DNA of 64,000 nt from contig NC_066838.1 in the NCBI RefSeq assembly GCF_001640805.2, positions 7,272,601 through 7,336,600 on the forward strand, read 5' to 3'. The DNA comes from Lates calcarifer. Lineage: Eukaryota > Chordata > Actinopteri > Centropomidae. The first letter of the stretch is position 1. Every line of letters starts with the position of its first letter. This document shows, piece by piece, positions 48,335-61,740 of this stretch. The translations under genes were made by a program, and so were the position numbers. The notes under the pieces were generated by a model. It was not told the DNA's origin, searched no databases, and saw only the letters and a list, made by a program, of their open reading frames with translations.

Positions 48335-51300
48335 ATTAATTTGTATATGATATTGATCTGCCTTGAGAAATCACCTAAATATGTGGGATCTAAGCATGAG
48401 ACAGCAGCAGGATTATTTAGATGCTAAAAAAAAACAAAAAAAAAAACAAATGTCCTTCGACTGGCCTGCTGTCATCTATCTGAGGACAGGCAGGCAGTAT
48501 GCTCTTCTGTTTTTCCGTATCCGTTAAGTTTTAAGTAGTTAAGACTAAAACTGAGGTAAAAAATCAGCTAATTTTTTTGTATATTAGAAAAGGACGTGGT
48601 AGTTCACTGAGCTCTCTGCCTGAGGCCTCCCTCCTTTCTGAGACAAAGTAAACATCCGTTTCTGACAAACGTTGGACTGAGCAGTACAGTAATATGGCAT
48701 GAGAGTCAAAGGCTAAATATCACAGCATCTGTCATCGAGCATGTCCCACGGTCTTAATGAAGTCGTTCGCCGTGAACTTAGGACTGCAGCTCATGTGAAG
48801 TGACAGCTTAATGTTCTTATTACAATGGGAGAGACAGTGGCTCGTCACTGAAAAAGATGAGTGCACAGGTAGAACATACCAGGTGTCTACGCTGTTAATC
48901 TGAAGGAATATTTGATTCTAAATCTGAAAGTCAGAAATTTTTAAAAAGAGTAAAAACAAGTAGCAAAGTAAAGCAAACAAGTAATCATATCATATTTAAG
49001 CCTGTGTCGGAACTATAATTCATCTTAAATTTCACAACGCCTCAAGGTTTACATAAAGAAGACCAAACTTTATTCACTTTATCCTGTCTTTTGTATCCAA
49101 ATTGATGGTGTAGGTACAGAAAGTTTGAAAAGCTTTGCTCCAGTTTCGTAGCTTCTGTTTTGACAAAGCCTCGCTCTTGAGAAATGGCTCACCACAGCAC
49201 CCATCTACTCTGCCCACACAAGGATTAAAAAGTGTTAGGTGTAGCATTATGTTTCTCAAAATTAAGGCCACATTTCAGAGTCCTGTTGTCCTGCAGCGAA
49301 AAAACTATTTTGTTGTGTGTCCTCATATTTCCACTGAAATCCAACTGGTTCGCATAAAAACTCTGCTGCAAGCTTTGAGACTTTATTTAAAGCTCCCTGA
49401 CTGCAGCTGGTGACAAATATACAGAAACACTGTTAACGTTGTCACTCCCAAAGTGCAGATACCAGTGTACACTCACATTTAAACTACTTGATTGTCTAAA
49501 ATGAATAGGTCTGACACAGCTGGTCTTCCCTTTGGGCAGCTGCTGGCTTCTTTGTAAATGTTAGCAAGGTGTGTAACCAGTAATAGAAGCAAAATAATTC
49601 ATCACTTTTTTTCCTGAAATGGGCCAAAACACTGCTTATAGCTCAGTGAGTGAGAGACTAACTCAGAGTCTGATCTGAAAGTCTACCTTTCATTTGCATA
49701 CTAACTCGACACGTATAAATGACAGACATTTCTTAAGTTGTCAACTCTATCAGTCAGCTGAATATTCTCGCTATTTATTTCAACCGATCTCATTTACTGT
49801 GTCTATAAACAAACATCTCGTTTCTGTCAAACTTTGAAACTGTGGATTTCTGGGCTGTCATTTCAATGCTCACTTCCACTCCTCCATCTCTTCTGTTCTT
49901 CAGGCAGTGACACGGCGTCATTCAACTCCAGAGGCCAAATGAATAAAAAAAAAAAATTACTCACAAAAACCATGCAAATGCAGTTACCCACACAGAAACT
50001 GTCTGTGCACCTCATACATACCCCAGACCAGAGGGAGATATGATGATATGGAAAAATAAAGTGGTAGACAGAAAGTAATAATAAAACTTTGTTTGTTTCG
50101 GCTGTTAGTCAATTTCACTGATTGTAGTCTACACAATGATTTGTAAACTGCCAATCAAATGTGGAATCATTTCTTTTGTGTATTAAATTTTACCATTTGT
50201 TTTATTAAAACTGAAGGCATCATTTTATTTCCCTGGTGTTTACAGTCTTTTTATTTTACCCTTTAGTGCGAAAACCTTTGTGAAGCACTAGAAACCAAAT
50301 CACTGATTATATTCTGACATTTAATGACAGCTGAGATAAAACTGTCTGGGATGTTTAATGAGAACATGAAATTAATGATACAGGTCCTATGAACAGCCAT
50401 AGCCATGTATAATGGTTACATGTAATGATGGTTGCTGTAACATCAATGGGGGATGAAACACAGGTTGTAAAATTGTCCTTCAAATCTTTTGGATTGACAG
50501 GTCTAACATCCAATGCACTCATGCAGATGGATTATCATGGGTGTAGAAAAAAAGATTGTTTGTAGACACATTTTTGATAAACAGGTGCAGCTAACGCTAA
50601 CCACGATGGTAAACACACTGCATTTCCTGTGGCTACTTCACAATAAAAGCCATGTTGTGTTTCACTAATTACATTATTATTACAGCTCACAGTGCTGGAT
50701 CACATGCATGGATCATTTATTAGTAATAAATCTATTACTGTATAATGGGAGATAATCACTCATGTAGATACATTAAATGGCTGTTGCAGAAAAAATTAAA
50801 GTAGCTGAAAGTAATATATATATTATATATAAGTTTAACAGCCTTAATATGTTTGAATTCACTAATTTTGAGTCTTAAAGCAGGAAAGATTTCAGCATGA
50901 AGAAGCTGGTGATATTCTCTGTGACTCTTGTACATGGTTACATTCCTGCCTGTAAATCTGTGTGTGCAGGAGCTGAACGAGCACAGAGCTGAGCACTGTA
51001 AAACTTCCAGTAAAAATGTTAGTAGTGTGGGGAGGGAGAATTAACAGGCTGATTTATTGAACAGAGAAGTTGCTCCGAAGGATCCACAGGAGACTTATCT
51101 TGGTTATTAGGTTTTGACACAACAGGAGTCTTTTCACTAAAAAAGGAAATGTAATGGGCTTATTGGTGCATTTACAGGCTTTGGACAGAAAGGCCCAATA
51201 AACTCAAGTCTCTTTCATTATTAATTGGATGAGTCATACGTGCATCTCGCATACCTCCATTCTCTCAAAGTACATCAAAATGTCTTGGTATGTTTCTCGC

Positions 51301-52208
51301 AAGCATCAAGTTGTCTGGATTATTTATTATAAATGTGACAGTGCAGCACTGTGCTATTCAGTCATCATCAGGCTGACAGGTAGGGGACATCATTATGACT
51401 GGCTTCAAAGGGAAAGGGAAAATACAACATGTCTCGCCTTTGAAATACAATTCCACAGGCGGTCAGAGTGAATACCCCTAACACCAGTGAATAGAGACAT
51501 TTTAATCATCATATCCCCATCTCATATCTGCTGTCATGTACAGCAGGTAAAATTAACAGAGGTCGCCAGCAGCTGCCACCCTGGGGTATAATGTCGAGCT
51601 TGTGCCCTCAAGATTGTTGGTAACGCAGGAACAACAAACTGTGACAACAAGAGAAATGAGGAGCAATGAATGTGACTTCAAAGCAAGAGGCAGACATAAT
51701 ACCAACCTGAGAGACTGGAAAGAGTCTGAGCAGGAAGGAAACACTGCCGGTGACCACAAAACATACTGTATGTGTTTTTCAAATTTGCAGATTCTGTGTG
51801 TATCAATATACTGCAGTCAAATTAGCAGTGATACCTCAGTATAATTACTATATACAAATGGGATAAATGGAGTAAATCACTGAAAGCCTCTACATAACAC
51901 CTTTGCTATTGTCGGTGCCTGTATTTTTCTCATTTCAAATTAAATTTTCCACAGTCCGTACTGCAACCTTTTCTCTTCCCCCTCACTGAAACAATAAGCG
52001 CTGTATATTAACTGATTAGTGGATTAGCCTGTGTGATATTTGCCTACATGTGAAGTAGGAGGAAACTGACAGCTAGACTATACCTCAAATTACAGAGATG
52101 ATGCCCACAGCTACAAAGATGTCTTATTTACACACTGAATCATCTTTATCTCACATGGGAAGAAAGAAAATATAAAAGCAAAACATCAAGATATTTAGAT
52201 CTAAGAGC
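48335..52208. other. No gene seen
   Basis: Unique DNA. An A-rich tract lies at 48426-48450. The stretch 51160-51250, with ATTATTAATTGGATGAGTCA, may be conserved. No coding exon or RNA gene was found. Confidence 0.5.
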
Positions 52209-52249
52209 TAATACAGAGAGTGTATTATTATAATACACTCTCTGTATTA
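52209..52249. repeat. Perfect 19-bp inverted repeat with 3-nt loop
   Basis: The left arm 52209-52227 (TAATACAGAGAGTGTATTA) is the exact reverse complement of the right arm 52231-52249, around a TTA loop. Pairing was checked base by base and stops at 52208/52250 (C opposite A). The loop and arms are too short for a standard microRNA precursor. Confidence 0.95.
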
Positions 52250-54099
52250 ATATTTCTCTATTCACAGCTTTAGTCTTTATCGTGTGTGTGTCTTCTAGTG
52301 CTGGAGAGTCCAGTGATAATTATGTTTGTTCTTGACCCCTTCACATTATACATAACATTTCACCCATTTATAATATGGCAATATTGATTAGAGCAGCTTC
52401 ACTTTACTTTAAGGTGAAAGTGATTTATTCATGTTAAAACCGCAGCATCTTTAATCTGTTCTACATGTTACATGAGAGGATAAGTGAGCGACCTTTAAAC
52501 CTGGTGTTGCAATCACTTCACCGCTCATGAACAACAACGATTTACAAAACAACATTTGTCATCTTTTATAGTCGGCCTGCACATCACCATCGGCTCAGAC
52601 AATTATTAATTTTAACAACCAAATAAAATTCTTGGAAAAATGCTGACCACAAGCAAAAACACATATAAAACAGACAGTAAAAACAGGCACTAAAAAAGAT
52701 ATTCCTTTTATGACGGTTTTCTCTCCTCACACATAAGTCTGACTGTATTCATGGACATAGATAGAGCTCTGTAGAATATGGTCCACTTAGAGTGAAAAGT
52801 GTGACATTATTTTGAGAGGAAGGAGGAAAACAGCATTTCCAGCTAGAAAATCCCTGACCACCATTTCTCTGTGGAAAATTACATTTACAGTAAAGAAATC
52901 TGCTTCTGTGCTTCTATTTACAAATAAACCCCCCAACACAAACACTTCAACTTAATATCTACCTTCATTTTAATGTTTAACTATTGTGCATTTAAGGTGT
53001 GGTAGTATCTGTTATGACAGCGAGAGCCTTCTTTCTCTTATTTCTCTGTTCTCTTGGTGATGCTGCATGCGTCCTCCCTGTTAATCTCTGGTCTCGGTCT
53101 CTGACTGGGCCTTAATGGGGATTTTCAGCTGTGACCAAGGAAGAGGCCTCTGATTTCACTGTTATGTCGGTGCATGTTAACAGCATTTCTGATATCTGTC
53201 TTACTTCAAACAGACACTCACTGTGTATTTTCAGAGGTGACATGGCAGCAATGGTTAAATTAGGAGGATTTGAAGAAGGACAGAGCCCAGTACAGTATAC
53301 TGTATCACATGTGATTTGTCTTTCTTCAAAACATTAACTGATTTCAGATGAGAAATTTCTTTATCAGATGGTAGCAACTTAATATCTTGTTTAAATCACG
53401 AGTCTCAAACATTTTTGCCGTTAAAGATAATGTCAAACTTTAAACAGTGTTTTATAATATTGCAAGTGAAACAGAAAATATCTGGACACACATCAGAAAT
53501 TCTCCTTCACATTGTACACCTCTGTGTGGACAGGCCGATGTACCTGTTTGATTGACAGGTGAGCTGGCAGGGCCATGCAGACACAAAGTGTAGCTTAAAA
53601 GCTAAAGAGAGGCAGTGAATAGTTAGCAGTGGTGCTGAAGAAAGAGAACTGATACTGACATTTACTGCTACATATGATTATAGTTTAGAATTAAATGAAA
53701 AATGTAAATGAAGTCCAATCCAAATCTAATGCTACTCTCACATTCTGTCACTTTCTGTGACTGACTGCACTGAGAGTCTTCGGGGGGAAAAGTACTGCAT
53801 TCCCTTATATTATGTATTATTTCCCAGGTATGAAAGCCTTAACAGAACAGCAGCCAAGTCTGGATCCTGCTCCTGAATTATTTCACCTCAATTACCATCT
53901 GAGTGTTCCTCCACTATAAATGTAGAATTATATTAAAATCCTTCACAAAATCCTTATTTCAGTTGTATCAGTATTAACTGAACTATTGCAGCACATGCAC
54001 AATCACATCTGTGGGCCTCTCCAGCATCACAGGTCGTCTCAGTCATACGCTGGCTGATTGAAATTAAAATAAAAAGCCTTGAGAGAGATCAGCCCCAAA
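52250..54099. other. No gene seen
   Basis: Unique DNA without a convincing exon. Confidence 0.5.
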
Positions 54100-54420
54100 A
54101 ACGGATTCTTAACACCTCTCCGACCGCCTTTATCCCTGCCGTCCTGATTTAATCATCCAGATTGACCGGCTGCTGGCCGGGTATTTGACTTTGTCTCCTC
54201 TGTTCGCTGTCAACTGTTTATTTTCTGCCTGGGCCGAGTGGCAGCTACTTTGCCTTCTGCCACATGCTTGTCAGCGAGCAGGGACTCGGCGTGTCAATAT
54301 CTCTTAGTCCCAAGCAGATACACATCTAAAGGGCAGCACTTTGAGCTGGGGGGGTTAATCAATTTTATCTGACCTTAATTTATACAGAGTAAATAATGAA
54401 CTGGCCTCCCTGTATTAAAC
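54100..54420. other. Candidate conserved noncoding block
   Basis: GC-balanced with retained CpGs (about 54121, 54138, 54165, 54205, 54235, 54275 and 54289), then an AT-rich edge with TTAATCAATTTTATC and TTAATTTATAC words. No repeat texture and no credible reading frame. Confidence 0.3.
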
Positions 54421-55926
54421 ATTATCAGAAAAATCATTCAGCGGTGGGGCGAGGTGGGCTCAAGTCAGTCTGGATCGGGATTTTCTTTGGAATCTACAAC
54501 AACGACTTAAAGCAGCGGTCTCCCTGAAGGGATTACAGGAGGCAACATGAGCAATATGTCATGTTCAGAATCACTCCCTCCACTCGCCCCACATCATAAA
54601 CACTCTGGAGTTTACTCTGAGCAGTGAAATGAGGTTTTTGACACAGTTTTGGACACGAGTTACACAAGTGAAGCTGAGCCTATATAAACACTGCACTCTC
54701 ATTGTATTAAAATCATCCTTATATGTATCTGTCTTCCTAACTAAGGAGCATCATTACTGAGCATTATAGGTATTTTAATCTAAATACTGAGGGATGTTTT
54801 TTATCTAAACTCTTTCATCACTGTCATCACATTTTTCACACACACAGCAACATCAATCTTCTGTTGTACCGCGTTGTCCTTTCTGAACACTTTCTGCTGC
54901 AAGCAAACTTCCTGTGTCTCAGAAGAAGTCATGGAGAGAGTGGGAATCTTTATCTGTGAAAACATTTTGTACAGCACATGGTAAAATTAAAGAAAAGGCT
55001 GCATTAACTCAAAGAGAGCTGTAAGGGTGAATGAGGGCAATGTGATCATAGTAAGATCAGACTGCTGAACATAGAGGGTGACATTCAACCTGATTGTGCA
55101 GACAAACAGAACAAACAACATTTTAATCTCAGTAATGACTCAGTAAATGAAGCCACTGTTATTTAATTTAAATTCTGTGACACTGGTTACCATGGTTACA
55201 GCACATGCAGTTTAATATTACCCCTAACGCTCTCTGAGCAGCTACTCTGATACAACAAAAGAGCAACTGTACTTGTTTAGAGTGAAACCAAACAAACTCC
55301 TGTTGTTTTAATTGAAAAACACAAACAAAAAATTAATAATTAAAACCAGAATCAGATTTAGTGCAGTGGAGGTCATGAGCAGGGAACAGTAAATCATGTT
55401 CTTTGCTTTGCTGAGAAGTTGGAGGTGTGTAGCTGTCACTCACAACTCTCCATCTCAAACTGCTCACTGCAGGTGTGCCCTTTTATTCCAACACTTTCCT
55501 GCAAAAAACTTTACATGATCTGCTGAGGAAAATGACCTGCTCCTGCTTTGCACACAAATTTTTGAGGACCATACACAAACTGTCCTATGTTTTGCCAATT
55601 TAATGTTTTCAACCAGAAGCAGCAAGAAGTTGTGTTTGCAGTAATCTGACACAGCTCTAAAGACAGTTAATATTATATATCAATGAGCTCAAACTGCACT
55701 AAATTAACATGACTTGTTTCATGTGAAATCCCAGTGCTTAGACAAGCAGTACGAATCCAGAGAATGCAAGACTGCATCACGCAGATGTCATTATCACCTT
55801 TTGGTTCAGGGGAGTTGGGATAAATATTGTGACAAAAAACACTCACAATAAGTTATTGCAGTGAATTTCCATTATTGGGAGTGCCTAGCTTGCCAGCATG
55901 CAGTCCTGTACTGATTTATAATGAAC
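54421..55926. other. No gene seen
   Basis: Unique DNA. GTTACCATGGTTAC at 55186-55199 is one change away from the RFX X-box palindrome. Nothing else noted. Confidence 0.5.
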
Positions 55927-55945
55927 TGCCACCAGGGGGAGCTGC
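55927..55945 (+). promoter_or_regulatory. Strong CTCF-like motif
   Basis: TGCCACCAGGGGGAGCTGC matches the vertebrate CTCF core (CCASYAGRKGGCRSY) at nearly every position: CCACCAGGGGGAGC, with A for C at one. CTCF sites mark insulators and loop anchors. Sequence match only; occupancy is unknown. Confidence 0.55.
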
Positions 55946-58900
55946 ATCTTTCCAGCCATTCCAAAATACTAAGCCTGTCACCATGGCTGACGGCTTGGCT
56001 TGCCAAGAAGAAAGAAGAAAGTTAAATTGGTTGTGTAGAATACTATGGATTGCAAAACAAAGAAAATTAACTAATGCCACTGTCAGTTACCTAAAGTAGC
56101 AAGTGTTGGTTTAGTTATATTAACACTGACGTTTATCTTAATGTTTGTCACGTTATGATACTGTTTTGGTCACCAGTGAATTGAGCTAAGGTTAGACAGG
56201 TAACGTTAGCCAGGTAATGTTAGATAACATTAGCTATGTAACCAAACAGAAAATAGCACCACTGTCACAGACCAGACCAGAGCAGAGCTGTGCTCTGGTG
56301 AATTGACTGCAGTTTACTACTGTTTTTTCTATAACATTAACCATAACATTAAATAGACTTATGAATTACCTGGCAACTGCTCAAAAGGAACATGTCAAAT
56401 TAATTAGAAATTATTACTTTATTATTACATTTATTATTAATTATTACAGAAAACCTAGTGTAAGACTAAGTATAAAGTTGCTATGTTTATTTGTTTTCCT
56501 TTACTTTTGCAGGGGGGATTCATGATTTATGATCACCTAAAGATTGTCTGATTGTTTTCACTAAATAGGATGTTCACTAAAAAAGATGTCTCATATCTGT
56601 GTTGCAGTAAAATGTTTGTTTCTTACTAAAATGTAAAGTGATTTCAGTGTGTTTTGGAGTCATTTTAAGGGTTTAAAGCATATTTTCATGATTATCATGA
56701 TAATATCGTTAATCACAATTATTTTTGGCAAAGATAATTGTGACATGAAATTTTCATATCATCCCATGCCCAGTTGGAACTACTGTAGTGTTTCAGTAGA
56801 TTACGGCTCATATCAGATAACACTGCAGAAGGTAATCCTCCAGTAAAGTTACTATGTAAAATAACTTTACTCAGGCAGGGTGTTTTTATGCAGCCTTTGA
56901 AACCAAGCTAAGGCTCTACAGTACACACCGACGTTATTCTTAATCCCTTAACCATTTCACCTCCACAGCATCATCCTCAACCTGACGACCAGCTACATAA
57001 TCCACAGGCTGTAATATCGCTTTTCTTTTTCTTTTTGGGTGAATTTTTGATTCACACAAATCTGCTTTTCGTCCAAATGAGGGGCTATGAAATGCAACAG
57101 TGGGATTGTGTTGTGCTTTGAAAGTATGATTGTATGTTAAGAGGGCTTTGATTGGCCTCACTGAGAGCTGTGCTGCCGCTGGTTTCTGCTGCATATTTAC
57201 CAGATGAAAGGGTCAAAATAAGATGGGAGGAAAGTCAGACGGGGGAGAGAGGAATAGGTGGAAACCTTCACAGAAAACATATGGGTGGCAGGACTTCAAA
57301 TTGGGTGGTTGCGTACGTTTGACTTATGTGGCCTTGGTCCTCGGTTATAATTTAGCATTTTGACTTGCCTGAAATGGCCAGTGCTCTCTGTGGAATTGGA
57401 TTTCTCTGTTATATCAGCACAGAGCTTGAAAATATGTACCTATAAGTCGACTTGTTTGTGACACTGGAAGTATATGTGCTCAAAAATAAGAATTTTTCAC
57501 ACACTGGGCACAGTGTATTATTCATATATTGAACTGTGGCTTCGACTGATAAGCTAACACAGTTCCTGGACCCTTTGCAGACAATAAGGATTTTTTTTTA
57601 TTTTTTTTTCCCCACATGGCTGATTAAAATTCATGGCAGGACAAAAGCATTCACCGATATCAGTCTAAAGGAAATACTCCAGCTTTGCTGCAACACCACT
57701 ACGTATACAGCTACAGCAGCAATAATTGTGTAAAGTTCAGTCACTGAACAATAGTAGAAAATGTTGTTCATAGAAATACAAATACAGGTCTTCATGACTA
57801 ACTGTTCCCATGGATTCAGCAGTTTAAGTGGACTGCAGCATCCGTGTTAACAGAGACAACTCTCCATGGTGGTAGCAGGATATTATTTAGAATGGGATTG
57901 CTGATCAACAGGTCCAACATTTTAACTTTACGGTGAGCAAACAAATAGCCTCTATTTTTTGTGTGTCAGAAGTTTCCTTATCTTAAGTTTCTGAAAATTG
58001 GAAGTGCCCGGCTCCAGAGAGGATTTGGGGAAGGCATCCAACCAAAATCTTTTTTTGAGTCACTACTACTACTGGGCATATTCCAGAGTACATGTGACTG
58101 TGTAAAGATAGAGGACAGTAAAGCCTTGGGAAGTAGAGCAGAGCCAGCTTGAGGGGAGAAAAAAAATCAAGTAACTTTTTAATTGAACAATTCATCATAG
58201 AGCTAATGCACTCTACGCTTTGTCTAGCTCTATAATCCTGGATAAATACAATTAAAACATTTAAGATAAGTTTTAAAACTTTTTTAATGTATGTCTGACT
58301 AGAGCAAAGCTCCAACACACTCTACTGGCCTGCTGCCACTGACCAGCGTTGTGCAAGGCCAGCCGGATGGCAGCACCAGATAAGCCCTCGATTTGTTCTC
58401 TCCAAGCCACAAGCCTTGGCTGGTGTTACAAGCTTGAACTCAAGTTCTAAATTTACTTGGAAGAGATAGCAGAGAGTGCCAGGCTGCACAAAGACATCTG
58501 TAATGTAGATGAAATGTCCAGATCTTTGACAGGGCTGCTGAGGAGGCACAGCGCCAAACAGGTCACAGCCCGGTGACAACAATGGGGCTTGTCCATGTTT
58601 TGGACCCATCTCCTCTTGCTCTGTCTTCCTGAGGAACATTTTCTCGACCTGCCTCATCAGGGATGTGCCACCAAGATGTCAGAGTGATAAATAGGTCTGG
58701 TTACATGCCAGAAGAAGCCGTCTGCCTCTGCCACTTGTAAGCAGACCACATCAGATCCAACCCTGTAGCAGAGGAGCCTTGTGCTGCTTGTACAACAGGC
58801 AGTATTTTTCCATTATTTAGGAAGAGGGATTCATTTTGGAAGATATATTAGTTTTCATATGAAGTATATGGCATAAATATCAGAGTTTTATTAAAAATGA

Positions 58901-60581
58901 AATATTGTTGTCCACCTCTGAATATAATGCAGTGTGTGCAGCATTAGTGTCTGTCAAGTTGAAAACATATATTACATTTTTTTATATTACATTTGCTTTG
59001 CATTATAAATGCAGTGTTGGATCCTAGTATTGGTACTACAAGGGCTGTATGCATGTCCTCACATGAACAAGGGACACTGGCTAGATATTTCAAACAAATG
59101 TCCTGTAGAATTGTAATATTCAGTTTGCCCCGTGTATTTCCATGACCATATCAAATTGCTTTAAAAGTTTCTCTCGAATGTGGTTTCATGCTGGAAGCAG
59201 GTGGCAGTGAAGGTCACTGCCAAGAGCTTCAGCCATCAATGTGTTTACTATACAAGAGGTTAGAATATGTCCTCTGAGCAGAGCTGCTTCATCTGGACAG
59301 ACTGGAAATTACAGTGAGTCGCTATTGGAAAGTGCTGAGACAGGCAGGGCAGGTCAGGGCTAGCTGGTTAGCATGCTAACTTCAGTAGAGGAAAAGTAGT
59401 AATAGAACTAGAAACCAAACATTAACATAGCTTTCCACCACTGGAGACAGCTGTTGGTGAGTAAAGGAATGAAGTTTGATGTAAAGATAATGTTTCTTCC
59501 AGACTGGTGAGTACACAGCTGTTAATGCTAATGCTAGCTGTGCAGCGATAAATGCAAATATCAAAAAAGCTAAAAAAGAAGGTGCTGTGGGATGTGATCT
59601 ATAGGCTGCAGCCCTGCATTTCATTTACTAAGCTTGTCAGTCTTTCAACCTATAATGCAGTAATTAGCTGTAAACCTGCATTGTTTTATGCTTATGAAAA
59701 AAAGATTGGTGAGGCTTTCCCCCTCATCAGCATTAATCAGATAATCATTTACATTAATTAAAGCCTTATTAATTACTCCAAGAGTAACAGAGGTGTGACC
59801 ATGCTACAGTGATGGTGCTGCAGTGCTTGTCACTCATACTCCATGAGCAGTTTCCTCCAGTCTGCAACTGCAAAGACAAAGAGGACCAAAGTAATTTACA
59901 TCAATGAGCAAAGATAAAAAAGACAGATGGGAGGGAGAGAGAAGTAAGCAGGGAGTGTTTTGCTGGAGGAGCTTATAGGGCGGTTTCTCAGAGGGTACTC
60001 TATGTGAAGCTCTAATTTGAGAGTCTCACTGTTTGTTCTGAAACAGGATGGGTGGGGCTGGCAGCAGGTAAGCTACCCACAGTAACAAAAGGACAAGATG
60101 AAGACAATGCACAAACAGAGGGTGGAAAAGATGAAGGGACTGAAATCAAAGCCCACACTGAGTAAACCTGTGGTAAAGATGAGCTGGTGCACTTCTTTGT
60201 CAGGGTTGTAAATGGTCATAATGACTCAAAGAAGACTCAAATCTGATAAAGATTTCAGATGAATTTGAGTTTTACATCAATAACTCAGTACTTTGCATTA
60301 TTTCTACTGTCTAAGAATAACAAAGACAATGGAGGGAAATCTACTGGACTGAAGGGAAATCAAATCAACTGAGGTGTTCCAAATGCTGGAAAAAAATAAT
60401 ACACTAGAGACGTAAAGAGCAACTATTGAACCCAACTCCTTCTTTCATACCCAACACCCCACGTCTGTTGGCTCAGGTCATTATAAGTCTGATATCAAGC
60501 AGTCTCTGGCTATGTTCCAAAAACTCTTAAAATGGATTTAACCCTAACCAAACCATGACAATGTTTACAATTGTTATTTTT
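55946..60581. other. No gene seen; AT-rich unique DNA
   Basis: 56187-56250 carries GGTAACGTTAGC-like short repeats seen in fish repeats. 58320-58760 is a GC-richer stretch whose minus-strand 111-codon frame shows no known domain. T-runs interrupt at 57590-57610. No gene was recognised. Confidence 0.45.
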
Positions 60582-60710
60582 TACAAAAAGCTAATAACAT
60601 TCCCATCAGCGTCATCTGTACTTTGTGTTTAGTGCTTATTAGTAAATGTCAGCGTGCTGACATGCTAAGCTAAGATGGTGAACATGATAAACATTGTACC
60701 CGCATGTTGC
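60582..60710 (+). repeat. Dispersed fish repeat, 3' part
   Basis: Phrases TAATAACATTCCCATCAGCG, CTGTACTTTGTGTTTAGTGC, ATGCTAAGCTAAGATGGTGA and ACATGATAAACATTGTACC in order. This is the internal part that the longer copy at 15087-15612 lacks. Confidence 0.65.
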
Positions 60711-61119
60711 CATTCACCATTACTGAAAAGGGACTAAAGAAAATTTTTTTGTCGGTCACAGCAACATGGTAATGAATGCCAAGCATGTTGTGTGCTCAAC
60801 TTGCTATGTCAAAAATATAATCTCACAAGTTCCATTCAAAGGCATTTATCCCCTTTGCAACAGGAAGCAGAAGGATTTCTGTGAAATCTGAGGATAATTT
60901 TTCTGTTGACTCGGAGGCATTTCATACATTTTTAAACTCTTGTTTACAGCACCATGAAAAACCTCTTGAATCTGTCTGTGTGGAATAAAGAGCTAACCTT
61001 TGAGCCTATATGCTTCTTTGGCCTGAGCAAGACGAGGGCATAGAAGAAGAAGAAAGAGGGTGATTGGAGCAGAACAGCAACACCACCCCACACCCGCCAC
61101 CCCTGAGTCCTCCCAGCCC
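60711..61119. other. No gene seen
   Basis: Unique DNA without a convincing exon. Confidence 0.5.
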
Positions 61120-61740
61120 CTCAAGGATGCCCGTAACAGACACAGATGGTCTGTCTCTGTTTAATAGCCCCCCATATTTTTCCATCGCCAGCGAGTGACG
61201 GGGACATACAAGGCCAGGTTAACCCAGGTTAACTAGGGAGTATTTCCACTGGGGTTAACTCCTCTGACCGCAGACAATTCCAAACACCCCCAATTAAGGA
61301 ATCTAGTATAGCTATCTACTTTTTCCCTTGAAGAAAGCTTTTTCCTCCCAAAGGTCTGAAGGAGTATCGAGTCCCTGGGAGGTAAACAGATAGTATAGTG
61401 AGAGGCGGGTCCTTATTTTTTTTTTTATCCAACAGCAGCCTCAGTGCTTAAGGGATTGATTATGGCTCCCATCAGACCAGTGTTTGCACACTCTCTGATC
61501 CCCTAATAGAAGTGAAGGTGGCTGCAAAAAAAAGCAGAGCATTTAGCTCTGACGTGTGTGTGTGAGAAGGGAAGGGGATAAAGGCTTTAGTGGAGAAGAT
61601 GAATAACCCCTTCTCTTCTTTCAGAAGCACCAATTGAGCTCCAACTTAAGAGTTTAAATTAAGAGATTCTCTGTGCGTCAAATCAGCCACTAAATAAGCA
61701 AAGCCCCTTTATTTAGCTCTCTGTCACTGGGTCTATAAAT
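61120..61740. other. Candidate conserved noncoding region
   Basis: Clean mixed-composition sequence with three GTTAAC hexamers within 42 bases (61218, 61228, 61254), CCAATTAAGGAATC near 61290, and homeodomain-type AAATTAAG words near 61660. T-rich tracts occur at 61416-61426. No reading frame is credible. Texture-based call. Confidence 0.3.

Noticed and set aside
52209..52249. The 19-bp hairpin as a microRNA gene
   Set aside because: Three-nt loop and total length of 41 nt are too short, with no extended imperfect stem on either side.
57983..58657. Two adjacent 111-codon minus-strand frames as a possible gene
   Set aside because: Neither resembles a known protein, and they are separated by stops without clear splice sites.
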